Positions 1-8,786 of a stretch of DNA of 64,000 nucleotides are shown here, one piece after another. Source of the DNA: Candidatus Saccharimonadota bacterium (GTDB lineage Bacteria > Patescibacteriota > Saccharimonadia > Saccharimonadales > Saccharimonadaceae); assembly GCA_017531585.1 (NCBI GenBank), contig JAFXKT010000001.1:62001-126000 (forward strand), read 5' to 3'. The notes beneath the pieces are model-generated. The model ran no database searches and was not told where the DNA came from. It saw only the letters and a list, made by a program, of their open reading frames with translations. A program made the translations under genes and the position numbers. Numbering within the stretch: position 1 is the first letter of the stretch; each line of letters starts with the position of its first letter.

Positions 1-183
1 GACATCTCCAGGATGACAACTTTTGTCTAGGTGGTAATAGAGAGCCAAATCGCCACCATTGATGCTTGGAGACATATTGTTTGAGTTTACGCGAGCGAAA
101 CCAAAGATTATGAAAAAGAGTACAAAATAAACAAGTTCGATTACGATAATCTTGATGATTAACGATATAACTTTGCGTTTCAT
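1..183 (-). CDS. Signal peptidase I-like protein, N-terminal part (cut by window edge)
   Basis: Read on the minus strand from an ATG at 183, this gives 61 residues before the window ends. A basic start is followed by a membrane segment (about residues 6-29) and then the signal peptidase I box, with M-S-P, G-G-D and P-G-D-V in the usual order. In the family this box reads S-G-S-M-x-P and the Ser before Met is the nucleophile; here it reads S-N-N-M-S-P, so Asn replaces that Ser. The Lys half of the active site lies outside the window. It is the last visible gene of the pilin operon. By analogy with SipA of streptococcal pilus islands, a non-proteolytic pilus-assembly role is possible. The family call is firm; the loss of catalysis is inferred from this one segment. 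Confidence 0.7.
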   Translation of the reverse strand, partial: MKRKVISLIIKIIVIELVYFVLFFIIFGFARVNSNNMSPSINGGDLALYYHLDKSCHPGDV

Positions 184-197
184 AGTTTATTTATCTC

Positions 198-229
198 AAA
201 AAGCCCGAGCCGATTCAAGCCCGGGCTTT
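198..229 (-). terminator. Rho-independent terminator after the pilin gene
   Basis: An AAGCCCG/CGGGCTT stem with a T-run on the minus strand lies just after the stop of the pilin gene and before the signal-peptidase-like gene. It would cut down transcription into the latter. Confidence 0.75.
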
Positions 230-240
230 AGGTATTTATT

Positions 241-1419
241 TTAGGCTTCTTTCTTTGAAGTTTTTCTTAAGATTACTACGCTACCACCAGCGATGATTGC
301 GAGAATTACGAATGGGAGAATCATGAAGAATCTACCAGCTGGGCTACCTTCGCTTAGGGTGTTTACGTATAGATATTCGTCATTGTCGCCTAGAGAAGCC
401 TTGGTAATTGGGCGCTCCAAGATATTACCGTCATTCCAATGGTTAATTCTATTCGTGCCAGTAAGATCACTATATGCATCAGTCGTAGTTGAAGACAAAG
501 AAGAAGGTAGGTTTTCCGTAATTGTGTAGCTGTAACCGCCAGGAACTAACTCATTCGTGTTGCCGGTAACACCAATAAGCACCATTTCATTGTGGGCGAG
601 TTTAATACCTGTCTTTGTACATTTTGCACCGACATTGTTGCTCGTAAAGGTACAGGACGTTTCAGTACCATCATCTAGCTTAAAGTGAACCGTTTCGTTA
701 TTCGAGCCCGTCCATGCATAATTCCTAGTTAGTTCTACAGTAAAATCATACTGCTCTGTTGGATCAGCAATGTTACCCTTTACCTGCTTCTTGAGCGAGA
801 TATGAGTCTTGGTATATGATGCAGTGCTAGTAAAGTTTGGAGTGGCCTTAGCCTTAATCATGATGCCATAGTTGCCAGTCGTGTTGCTCGATATAGGATC
901 GCCGTTACCGTCTACGTCTAGATAGGCAGAAAATTCGATTTCCTGATTAGGATCGTCTGCATAATATCCGCCATTATCGCCACTACCAGAAGTATTTCTC
1001 TCGGTAACATTTACTGTATACTCGCCATATACCATATTAGTATTAGTAAATGCGCCGCTAAAGTTCAGGGTGGCACAATTTTCTGCGGTTGAGCTAGCGC
1101 CACCGTTGTTATTTATAGTTAACGTCAAGACACCAGCATTAGCGGCAGAAGAGCTATAGCTGACGCCAGTCGCAGAAGTAGCCGTTACGCCCTGCAAATC
1201 GATATAATTACTAACATTCGAAAGATCATAAATAAACGTATCCGAGTAAGGACCTTGTAATCCTTCTACTTTTTTACAGACCTGTACACTCTGTGCGCTT
1301 GAATCATAGCGCATTTCCATATTGTTTGCTGCGCTTGCATTGCCCGCGAAGCTTGCGATGCCGAACACGCTGGCTACGGTTGCGGCAGCAATATTTGTTA
1401 GTTGTTTTATTTTACCCAT
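241..1419 (-). CDS. FctA-type pilin-like surface protein (probable major subunit)
   Basis: This 392-residue secreted protein has an N-terminal signal peptide ending near ASA (residues 28-30), two extracellular beta domains, a C-terminal membrane segment (about 362-383) and a basic tail KTSKKEA. The second domain starts at KKQVKGNIADPTEQYDF (about residue 208), the signature of the FctA/DUF7601 pilin domain, which carries self-made Lys-Asn isopeptide bonds in Gram-positive pilins; later T-E and V-N-T positions fit the other partners. The sorting region reads SPAGRF rather than LPxTG, so covalent anchoring by a standard sortase is uncertain. It has its own promoter, so it may be expressed above the upstream genes, as expected of a major subunit. 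The subunit role is inferred. Confidence 0.7.
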   Translation of the reverse strand: MGKIKQLTNIAAATVASVFGIASFAGNASAANNMEMRYDSSAQSVQVCKKVEGLQGPYSDTFIYDLSNVSNYIDLQGVTATSATGVSYSSSAANAGVLTLTINNNGGASSTAENCATLNFSGAFTNTNMVYGEYTVNVTERNTSGSGDNGGYYADDPNQEIEFSAYLDVDGNGDPISSNTTGNYGIMIKAKATPNFTSTASYTKTHISLKKQVKGNIADPTEQYDFTVELTRNYAWTGSNNETVHFKLDDGTETSCTFTSNNVGAKCTKTGIKLAHNEMVLIGVTGNTNELVPGGYSYTITENLPSSLSSTTTDAYSDLTGTNRINHWNDGNILERPITKASLGDNDEYLYVNTLSEGSPAGRFFMILPFVILAIIAGGSVVILRKTSKKEA

Positions 1420-1446
1420 TTTCTCTCTCTTTTACCTTTAATTTTT

Positions 1447-1475
1447 ATTTTAACATAAGCGTTATTGCTTATCAA
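1447..1475 (-). promoter_or_regulatory. Promoter of the FctA-type pilin, with a palindrome in the spacer
   Basis: The minus strand shows TTGATA, a 17-base spacer and TAAAAT preceded by TGT (extended -10). The spacer region carries the palindrome ATAAGC-N6-GCTTAT at 1455-1472, a possible operator. The start codon is 27 bases downstream. Confidence 0.65.
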
Positions 1476-2579
1476 TTAATCCTTTTTCTTTTTAACTTTT
1501 TTCGACCTGATCATAATAATTGTTACGATTGCGCCTATCGATATTAGAGCCAACCATACATAAAGACCGTTTTTGTAGTTTAGACCCGTATTTACGATAT
1601 CGATAATTTCGTCGATTGGATCTTTCGGGATGTTGCGGTAGTTAATAAATAACGTAAAGTTATCTTCTGGTTCTTCGTTTACCGTCTTGGTTATTTCGGT
1701 TCGATATCCAGCGTCTTTGCTATCAATCCAGGTTTTGTAATCATTTACGTCTGGAATTTCTTCGTAGCTATATTCAAGCCCGTAAGGAATTTCGTAGTTA
1801 CCATTTTCGTCGATACCGATCGTGGCGGTTTCGCCGTGGCGCAAGTAGAAGACTGCTTTCTTGCCACCTTCGGCATATTCGTCAGAAGTTACTTCCTGGC
1901 CGCCGAATTTATATTCACCAGACGGAGTACGAATCGTATAGGTATAACCTTCGCCTTCGATTTGGAAGATATATTTGAATACATCTTTATCGCTAGCGTC
2001 GTCGCCCTCAACAGTATTCTTTATGGTGATATATGAGCGTTCTGTCGGGTTCGTGCAGGCGAAAGTCATTTTGTCGAGCTTTGCGCCCTTGCCATTCTTT
2101 TGTAGATTCGAAATCGATGCACGGTATTCGCCGGTTGCGAAGTTGTTCTCATCTACAACGTTTTCGAGCAAGACTGAGAGAGTATAGTAATCGTTATCGC
2201 AGGCGAATTCTTCTGGGCAAGAGTCGATAGAGATTTTTAAGGTATGAATTCCAAGCGCGCCAGCTACATGCAGGCCAGAGAAATCTATTGTGCCGGTTTT
2301 TGTAATCTTTCCTTCTACGAACGGCTCGTCAACTAGCGAGAAGCCATAGCTTGGAATATTCGTAATGCCAGTACTGCTGATTTCTTCAATCTTGTAGGCC
2401 CAGTCACCAGTTACAGTTTCGTTCTCTTTGTCGTAAAGATATTGAACAATCTCGTAGCTTGCTTCGCCTTCAATCGTTGCCTCGGCGATTGCGCTAGCTG
2501 GCTTTTGAGATAATCCGACCGCTGCGCCAATCGTTACAGCCGCAAACAGGAAGAATCTCTTGATACTGCTTAAGCTCAT
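1476..2579 (-). CDS. Pilin-like surface protein with IVNTG sorting-like motif (probable minor subunit)
   Basis: A secreted protein of 367 residues if it starts at the ATG at 2579, which has GAGG five bases upstream; an in-frame ATG at 2609 with AAGGG upstream is also possible. It has a signal peptide (cleavage near ASA), an acidic beta-rich exterior including an FctA-like domain beginning near ITIKNTVEGDDASDKDVF, and a C-terminal IVNTG followed by a spacer, a membrane helix and the tail KKVKKKKD. That order matches a cell-wall sorting signal in which IVNTG stands in for LPxTG. It lies between the tip-like and FctA-like genes, which suits a minor or basal pilin. The assignment rests on architecture and context. 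Confidence 0.62.
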   Translation of the reverse strand: MSLSSIKRFFLFAAVTIGAAVGLSQKPASAIAEATIEGEASYEIVQYLYDKENETVTGDWAYKIEEISSTGITNIPSYGFSLVDEPFVEGKITKTGTIDFSGLHVAGALGIHTLKISIDSCPEEFACDNDYYTLSVLLENVVDENNFATGEYRASISNLQKNGKGAKLDKMTFACTNPTERSYITIKNTVEGDDASDKDVFKYIFQIEGEGYTYTIRTPSGEYKFGGQEVTSDEYAEGGKKAVFYLRHGETATIGIDENGNYEIPYGLEYSYEEIPDVNDYKTWIDSKDAGYRTEITKTVNEEPEDNFTLFINYRNIPKDPIDEIIDIVNTGLNYKNGLYVWLALISIGAIVTIIMIRSKKVKKKKD

Positions 2580-2630
2580 TTTTGCCTCACTTTTCTTTAT
2601 CTTAATCATAAGCAATTCCCTTTTTCAAGA

Positions 2631-5600
2631 TTAGCATCTTCTTAGCTTAAGTATTACGATTACCGCAAATCCTGCCATCGCCATGCCGGCAGCCGTAAAT
2701 ATACCGAACAAGGAGGATTTATTACCAAATATACCAAAGACCGGAGCTTCGCTCGTGTTAGTAATAGTTGCAATCTGGGTACCTTCCTGGATTGTACCTT
2801 CTACGAGGCCCGTAGTAGTACAGCTTGTTTGCTGGCGTTCAGCGCCAGAAGCGTCGATTTCCTGGCAAGCATAGCTTGTTGTATAGACAGTTGCTTCCTC
2901 TTCTACGGAATATTCGCCGCCAATATATAGACCAACAATGCGAACGCCTTCATTATGTGCTAGCTCAATCGAGGTTTCACCATTATTGAAGGTTACCGAA
3001 CCCGTGAGAGTTGTCACGGTAGGATTGTCGACATTGAAGTATTCTACTCTGAAGTTACCGTTCACGTTTGTTTGATTGCTGTTTGTAGCAGTAATATCTA
3101 CCGTGAACTTCTCAGTTGGGTCAGCACTATTACCTTTGACAAGCTTGCGAACTTCGAGATCCGCAACCCTTTGTTCTGTATTTGTAACAACCCAGCGGTG
3201 CGAAGACCTTAGGACTGCGATCGAAGTAATATCTCCGTTACTATTTGCAATAATAGAGTTTGCAACGCTTTCGGCAAGGGCTTTATTGTTTGCGGTTTCC
3301 GCATAGTTACTACCTTCGTTATAGATCATGAAGTAGTGCTTGTTTGTGTCGTCAGCGAGATATGGCGATGGAACGCTCTTTTCGACCCAGTAATACAGGC
3401 TACCCATAGTTACAACTGGAGTACCTTCTGGGCTTGAAATCTTGAAACCGTTTAGGCTTTCAAACTGAACAAGACCATGTACGTCAGTTGAGAAGTCGCA
3501 GGCATTGTCGCTTCGGTTACATACCGGAGTAGTTTGACCGGTCGTCGCATAGCTTGCACTGCCAGCACTCGTTTCGTCGTATTCAACATCAAATACATTG
3601 AAGATTGCATCCTCAATTGGTTCGAAAGTGCTGCCGTCTACTTTTTCGAGGCTAATCAAACCATCGGAGCTGATCCAGCCAGCTGGCTTTGTAGCAATAT
3701 GGCTCTTGCTTACTTCGTCAGAGAAGGTGATTCTATCTGTAACTAGGTAGGCCTTGTTATAGAAGTCGTGAGAGACATTGAATTCTGGTTCGGTTAGATA
3801 GGCCTTGAACTGAATTTTGCGAAGAACACCATCTGGAATCTGGCCAGTAATCGTATGTGTTTCGCTATCATAACTAAAGCTACAGTCGTTTGTCTCGACA
3901 TTAGAGTTGTCCGTACAGACGATTGCAGAAGAATAGGTCGTGTTATTTGCAACAAGTTTATCCGATACGAAGTCAAGGTTAGACTCTAGTGTATCCGTAA
4001 AGGTCAAAGTCTTGCGATCCGCATCGCTTGCATAAGGAACGCCGCCATTATTAAAGGCATAGCCATCGCTATTAACTGTAACTACATAAAGAATCGTATT
4101 TGTATCGTCGAGAGTTGTATTGGACGCGTCGTCTTTCTGAATCGCAGTGTTAGTCTTGTAGGTAATTGAAGCGTCATCGTCTTCGATCTGTTCATAGACG
4201 CCATTATTATTCTTTACAAGGTAAGCATGATTCGTGAAGACCTTTGAAGAAAGATAATCATCATGGATTTCATTAGCGATACTCGTATAGTAGCTGATGT
4301 AGTAAGAAGCACCATTAATACCAGCGCAGCTCGTGCTTGGAACAGCAGTATTAAGCTGGCAGCCCGAAGCATTAAATAGGGCTGCAAGGTTAACTGGCTG
4401 AATAACACCATTCGTAACCGTTACAGGAACTTTCACGTGTTGTTGCCAATCGTTGCCAACAACACGATAAACCTCAATATACGCATCGAAGTTTGCTTGA
4501 CTAATATCCACCGAAGAATCACCAGTATAGTTTGGCGCAGTAGTCGGAGCGCTCCAACCCTCTTTTGTTATGTACAAACCAGCAGGAATTGTATCCGTAA
4601 AGTATGGCTCGTAGTCAGTATCGACGTAACCCTTGTTAGCGTTTATGATTGCCGTCCAATGATAGCCAGATTGGCCGCGTTGTGGGTTATTCCAGTCATA
4701 GCTGGTGCCATTATCATGCCAGTAGCCAGGAATATCTGATGGCTCGACCGTTTTCTCAATCGTGTTTGCAGTTGGGGTCAAGATTGTAGCAGAAGCCCAA
4801 GAGCTATCGTTGTCAACATAGACATTATTCTGAACCTGAACACTTCTTCCTTCATAAGCTTCCTTGAAGGCATTGTTTGCGGTAGAAGTAAAGATAAGAT
4901 CTACCTCTTCATTGTAGCCAATAGTGTTAATTGTTACATCTAGACCATTAACAGTGTAGTCGCTTGGAGTTAAGTCGGTTACCGTCTGTCCATCGGCAGA
5001 AATCCTCTTTGCACTCGTAAATACAGTGTCGATAGAACCTTGAGAATATGTATCGTTGTCATAAGTAGGCACATCGCGAACAAGGACATTATTGAACGTC
5101 TGACCTTGGGTTACTGGACCATAAACCCTGATTGTCCAGGTAATAATACCAGAGCTAGCCTGAGCCCAAGCTTCCTTATGGACATAATCCTGAACGTCGA
5201 AATCATAGTGAGTCTTAGAATGCCAGATATCGTTATAGGTTGTCTGGTCGATCGTCAAGTTGACCTTGTTATTGATATCCGCAGAGCCAATCGTAGCATC
5301 AGTAGCAATGCGAACCGTGTAAGTAAAGGTCGCGGGGCCAGTATCGGTGCTAGCAAAATCATACTTAAATAGCGTTACATCGTTTTTGCTATAAGTGCCG
5401 TCAATTGCATCCGGATTAATACACTTGGTATCACCTGCGTTTTGGCAGACGCTCGTAATTGTAGTAGTACTACCGCCCATCTGAACAGTGATGCTTACTG
5501 GAGTCAAAACCTGGCTATCTGTTAGAATATCTTCAATTACAACCTTGTCTAGAGATTCACCATTCTCACCAACCGTAACAGTATATTCAATATCCCTGTT

Positions 5601-6884
5601 GCCAGAAGCATCGGCATTACAAGTCGTAACACCATCGACAGTCGTAGAGCCAGAAACACATGTTCCCTGCTTTGAACCAGAAATAGAGCCGTTTGCACCA
5701 TAGCTTACGGTATCAGAGTCAGAGACAAGCATACTGTTTTCGCCCGTGCCAGAAACCGTAGCGGTCGCTGTATAAGTGCTACTGCTTGAGGTAGGGTTAG
5801 TACTGCCAAGATTTGCATGATACATAATGTAGTAATCTGCATAGTTGGCATTCTTCTGCATGTTGCGGTTTAGATTGTAACCACTAATATCTGGGGAGCA
5901 GTTGCCGCCTACTTCACAATAATCGTAAAGGAATTGTTCCATCTGAATTGTAGCAGTTTTCTGATCCTGACTAATCGTAATATACTGCGATGGAATAGTA
6001 ACCGTATTAACGCTGTCATTAGCGATGCAGTAGTTAGAAGTACAAGTTGCCATTACGAAATCATTGTTCCCGACAAAAGTCTGATCACCCGTAAGAGTAA
6101 TAGTGGTGGTCAAGTCTGGGAAATAAGCATCGGTCATAAACTCGGTCGTATAGGTCGCAATATAGTTGCCGCTTCCGTCAGCATCGATAGCAACGCTAGT
6201 ATTGCCCGTCTTGAAGGAATCAACTTCGTCGTCGTAGACTGATTCGGTTACATCAATAGCTGCGGTCTTGAAAGAGATTGTGTCCGCGGTATCAACCGTA
6301 GAGCCTGGCAAGGTGAGAGTAGTAGAATTCTTTGGGCCAACGCCAACTTTGTTAAGGTCAAGAATAGCACCAACACCAACACGAATGTTTGTTCTGTCTG
6401 GTGTCGCATATGCATTGTTTGTGATTTCGATTGAGATTACATTATTCGAAATCTTATAAGTGCCGACTGGTTCTGTCGTGCTATAGGACGAATCATAAAT
6501 GTTTTGTGGAGTCGTAATATCTTCGACTGCGCTAAAATCTTTGTTTGCACCAACAAGAGAACTAAGGTCGTAGGTCCAGATAGCACCACCCTGCAAAGCT
6601 GTACCCCTCTTGGCGTTATCGATACCAAAAGTAATATCGAGGGCAACTTTATCGTCACGATCGATATTAACAGGAGACGAACCGTCGGTAGCAGTCACTA
6701 CGCCAGTAATATCGCCGGATGTAAGACCCGTCGTTCCTGCCAAGTCATAGGAAGCAGCCGCTACAAAATGATAAATGGCCACTACTAATAGTAATAATAA
6801 AACTATCGCTGATGCGATTATGAAATTGCGCCGCCTCTCACCACGCCCCCTGCGCGCTAAAATTTCGTGACGTATAAACATCAT
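2631..6884 (-). CDS. Giant pilus-tip-like adhesin with SpaA/Cna_B and FctA-type domains
   Basis: About 1417 residues from the ATG at 6884, chosen because AGAGG lies 8 bases upstream; an upstream in-frame GTG lies in that site. A basic N-terminus and membrane segment (about 21-45) are followed by some 1000 residues of beta-sandwich repeats resembling DUF11/adhesin modules. A SpaA/Cna_B-like domain follows (about 1078-1180, beginning LISLEKVDGSTFEPIEDAIF), then a DUF7601/FctA domain (about 1245-1370, VKGNSADPTEKF) and a C-terminal membrane helix ending KLRRC. No LPxTG is visible. First gene of the pilus-like operon and the largest, it resembles tip adhesins of sortase-built pili; its target, perhaps the host bacterium, is unknown. 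Confidence 0.68.
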   Translation of the reverse strand: MMFIRHEILARRGRGERRRNFIIASAIVLLLLLVVAIYHFVAAASYDLAGTTGLTSGDITGVVTATDGSSPVNIDRDDKVALDITFGIDNAKRGTALQGGAIWTYDLSSLVGANKDFSAVEDITTPQNIYDSSYSTTEPVGTYKISNNVISIEITNNAYATPDRTNIRVGVGAILDLNKVGVGPKNSTTLTLPGSTVDTADTISFKTAAIDVTESVYDDEVDSFKTGNTSVAIDADGSGNYIATYTTEFMTDAYFPDLTTTITLTGDQTFVGNNDFVMATCTSNYCIANDSVNTVTIPSQYITISQDQKTATIQMEQFLYDYCEVGGNCSPDISGYNLNRNMQKNANYADYYIMYHANLGSTNPTSSSSTYTATATVSGTGENSMLVSDSDTVSYGANGSISGSKQGTCVSGSTTVDGVTTCNADASGNRDIEYTVTVGENGESLDKVVIEDILTDSQVLTPVSITVQMGGSTTTITSVCQNAGDTKCINPDAIDGTYSKNDVTLFKYDFASTDTGPATFTYTVRIATDATIGSADINNKVNLTIDQTTYNDIWHSKTHYDFDVQDYVHKEAWAQASSGIITWTIRVYGPVTQGQTFNNVLVRDVPTYDNDTYSQGSIDTVFTSAKRISADGQTVTDLTPSDYTVNGLDVTINTIGYNEEVDLIFTSTANNAFKEAYEGRSVQVQNNVYVDNDSSWASATILTPTANTIEKTVEPSDIPGYWHDNGTSYDWNNPQRGQSGYHWTAIINANKGYVDTDYEPYFTDTIPAGLYITKEGWSAPTTAPNYTGDSSVDISQANFDAYIEVYRVVGNDWQQHVKVPVTVTNGVIQPVNLAALFNASGCQLNTAVPSTSCAGINGASYYISYYTSIANEIHDDYLSSKVFTNHAYLVKNNNGVYEQIEDDDASITYKTNTAIQKDDASNTTLDDTNTILYVVTVNSDGYAFNNGGVPYASDADRKTLTFTDTLESNLDFVSDKLVANNTTYSSAIVCTDNSNVETNDCSFSYDSETHTITGQIPDGVLRKIQFKAYLTEPEFNVSHDFYNKAYLVTDRITFSDEVSKSHIATKPAGWISSDGLISLEKVDGSTFEPIEDAIFNVFDVEYDETSAGSASYATTGQTTPVCNRSDNACDFSTDVHGLVQFESLNGFKISSPEGTPVVTMGSLYYWVEKSVPSPYLADDTNKHYFMIYNEGSNYAETANNKALAESVANSIIANSNGDITSIAVLRSSHRWVVTNTEQRVADLEVRKLVKGNSADPTEKFTVDITATNSNQTNVNGNFRVEYFNVDNPTVTTLTGSVTFNNGETSIELAHNEGVRIVGLYIGGEYSVEEEATVYTTSYACQEIDASGAERQQTSCTTTGLVEGTIQEGTQIATITNTSEAPVFGIFGNKSSLFGIFTAAGMAMAGFAVIVILKLRRC

Positions 6885-6902
6885 CGAAAACACCTCTCTT
6901 TA

Positions 6903-6928
6903 TTTGTTTTGACCTTTTTGTTTTGACC
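6903..6928 (-). repeat. Two 12-base direct repeats upstream of the pilus-like operon
   Basis: TTTGTTTTGACC occurs at 6903-6914 and 6917-6928, a 14-base period, between promoter and start codon. On the minus strand the core reads GGTCAAAACAAA. A related AAAAGGTCAAAA lies in the leader of the surface-protein gene at 42806. It may be a protein or RNA binding site. Confidence 0.45.
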
Positions 6929-6945
6929 TTACAAAACTTACTTAC

Positions 6946-6974
6946 ATTTTTTCATACTTTTTTGCAAAATGCAA
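6946..6974 (-). promoter_or_regulatory. Candidate promoter of the pilus-like operon
   Basis: Minus strand TTGCAT, 17 bases, AAAAAT preceded by TATGA. A small palindrome TTGCA-TTT-TGCAA overlaps the -35. The -10 is weak, so this is tentative. Confidence 0.4.
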
Positions 6975-6983
6975 GTGCTTATT

Positions 6984-7940
6984 TTAATCTTTTTTGTCGT
7001 CTTCTTTAGATTTTGGCTTTTTGATCGTTTTATTAGATTCGACTTTTCGATTAATCGCAGCTTTGGCGCTAGCCATTATTTCTTCACGCAAACGCTCGAG
7101 TGATTCGATTGCGTTTTCTTCGCCAAGTTCGGCAGCCTGAGTGTAATATTCGATTGCCTTGATCGTGTCCTGCTTTACGCCCTGGCCAACTTCGTAGGCA
7201 TAGGCCATATTAGATAGACCAGTCGCGTCACCCATTTTCGCCGCCTGTTCGTAATAGAAAAAGCCCATCTCTGGTTCTGGCTTTTGAATACCGCGACCAA
7301 GACAATACATACGGCCGAGTTGGTTATAACAAAAAGCATCGTTCGTGCTTGCACCGAGCTGATAATACCTTAGAGCTTCTTTGTAATCTCGATTTACAAC
7401 GTAGCCATTTTCATAATACAGACCAAGATAAAATGCTGCGCCCTTAAAACCACGTTTGGTAAGCTTTTCGAATAGAAGGAATGCCGTTTCGCGATCACGG
7501 CGCACACCACGGCCAGAATGAAGCAAGTTTGCATAGTTAAAGACACCCGTGCCGTCACCAAGGAGAGCTGCGCGCTGATACCACTTTGCAGCCTCTTTAT
7601 ATTCTGGCTTGCCTGTGCGCTGACCAAATTCGTAGATGTTGCCGATATTAATCATGGCAGTAGTGTTGCCGAGGGCGGCCGCTTTTTCTAGGATAGAGAG
7701 CGCCATAGAAGTAGTCTCGGTAGAAGTACTGAGCTTTGCCAAGAGATATCCAAAATTATTCGCGCCTTTTGCACTCCCCGCCTCGTAGGCACGGCGATAG
7801 AGCGCTAGAGCTTTCGCATTATCTTTTTCGTAAAGGATGCCGTTTTCAAGATTAAAACCAAGCGAACAAAGCTCCTCAACATCTTCGGGGTTTAAGCCGT
7901 CGGTTTTGAGTCGCAATACTATCTCGTCATCCTTCATCAT
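6984..7940 (-). CDS. Sel1-like repeat protein
   Basis: About 318 residues of tandem Sel1 (TPR-like) helical pairs, each with the A-x-x-x-Y-x-x-A-A-x-x-G-x-x-x-A pattern, for example AAKWYQRAALLGDGTG and AIEYYTQAAELGEENA. The tail after about residue 275 is charged and rich in Lys. No signal peptide or membrane segment is seen, so it is probably a cytoplasmic scaffold. Sel1 proteins mediate protein-protein contacts, and the specific partner cannot be told. The start is placed at the ATG at 7940, because the upstream ATG at 7949 overlaps the -10 box TATAAT; the mRNA would then be leaderless. It is divergent from the SUF operon. Confidence 0.75.
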   Translation of the reverse strand: MMKDDEIVLRLKTDGLNPEDVEELCSLGFNLENGILYEKDNAKALALYRRAYEAGSAKGANNFGYLLAKLSTSTETTSMALSILEKAAALGNTTAMINIGNIYEFGQRTGKPEYKEAAKWYQRAALLGDGTGVFNYANLLHSGRGVRRDRETAFLLFEKLTKRGFKGAAFYLGLYYENGYVVNRDYKEALRYYQLGASTNDAFCYNQLGRMYCLGRGIQKPEPEMGFFYYEQAAKMGDATGLSNMAYAYEVGQGVKQDTIKAIEYYTQAAELGEENAIESLERLREEIMASAKAAINRKVESNKTIKKPKSKEDDKKD

Positions 7941-7947
7941 TCTTACC

Positions 7948-7953
7948 ATTATA
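7948..7953 (-). promoter_or_regulatory. Extended -10 box placed for a leaderless Sel1 mRNA
   Basis: TGATATAAT on the minus strand, with seven bases between the box and the ATG at 7940, which puts the expected transcription start at or next to the start codon. Confidence 0.6.
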
Positions 7954-8025
7954 TCATCAGGGCTAATCTAGCGCAGCGCTTCGCGATGAGTAGCGGCTCG
8001 CTTGCGGCTACCCCTTATAGCGTGC

Positions 8026-8046
8026 TAAAATTTAAGTAGTAAGGAG
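8026..8046 (+). promoter_or_regulatory. SUF operon -10 box and ribosome site
   Basis: TGCTAAAAT (-10 at 8026-8031) is followed by AAGGAG at 8041-8046, five bases before the GTG start of sufC. Unlike many resident genes here, sufC has a leader and a Shine-Dalgarno site. Confidence 0.55.
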
Positions 8047-8051
8047 ATCTT

Positions 8052-8786
8052 GTGGAGAAAATCTTAGAACTAGTTAATTTTTCAGCCTCTGCAGACAAGC
8101 ACGAGATTATTTCCGATATTTCTTTTTCTATCAACAAGGGCGAGACCGTCGCCCTGCTCGGCCCGAATGGCGCTGGCAAGTCTACTATTGCGGCCGCAAT
8201 TTCTGGCAACCCAAACTACAAGACCAAGGGTCAGATTATTTATGACGGAAAGGATATTAGCAAGCTATCCGCAGATAAGCGTGCGAAGCTTGGGATTTTT
8301 TGTTCCATGCAAAACCCTACCGAGATTCCAGGTATTTCTACCGTCGAGACGCTAAGAATTGCGCTCGAAGCCAAAGGTCAGAAGCTTGCCCTGCCAGCCG
8401 TTAAAGTTCTTATTTCCGAAGCCTGCGAAAAGCTAAAACTCTCTCCGTTTTTTGCTAAGCGCGAGCTAAACGTTGGCCTAAGTGGCGGCGAGAAGAAATA
8501 TAACGAGATGTTACAGCTCCTGATTTTGAAGCCAGATTTTATCATCTTGGACGAGCTTGATTCTGGCCTCGATGTCGACGCTTCCGACACGATTTCTCGT
8601 GAGCTCGCCAACTACCAAAAGGAGAGTGACGCGACAATTCTCGTTATTACGCATAATTTCCGTATTCTAGACAAACTAAAGGTCGACAAGACAATTATTT
8701 TGAACCACGGCAAGCTAGCCGAGATTGGCGACAAGAAGTTGCTCCAGAAGATTCAGGAGAAAGGTTTTTGTAATTATGAAAACTAG
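8052..8786 (+). CDS. sufC: Fe-S cluster assembly ATPase SufC
   Basis: ABC-type ATPase of 244 residues, the usual SufC length. It shows Walker A GPNGAGKST (37-45), the signature LSGGE (143-147) and Walker B FIILDELDSGLD (163-174). SufC binds SufB (and SufD where present) and powers conformational changes of the cytoplasmic scaffold that builds Fe-S clusters. The start is GTG with AAGGAG five bases upstream. The gene heads the compact operon sufC-sufB-sufS-sufU and overlaps sufB by 11 bases, so translation is probably coupled. Clients within the window would include NrdG and the island radical SAM protein. Confidence 0.95.
   Translation: MEKILELVNFSASADKHEIISDISFSINKGETVALLGPNGAGKSTIAAAISGNPNYKTKGQIIYDGKDISKLSADKRAKLGIFCSMQNPTEIPGISTVETLRIALEAKGQKLALPAVKVLISEACEKLKLSPFFAKRELNVGLSGGEKKYNEMLQLLILKPDFIILDELDSGLDVDASDTISRELANYQKESDATILVITHNFRILDKLKVDKTIILNHGKLAEIGDKKLLQKIQEKGFCNYEN

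Noticed and set aside
7960-8020. GC-rich hairpins between the Sel1 gene and sufC as a terminator or regulator site
   Set aside because: Stems are short and no T-run or known regulator motif (such as an IscR or Fur box) could be recognised.
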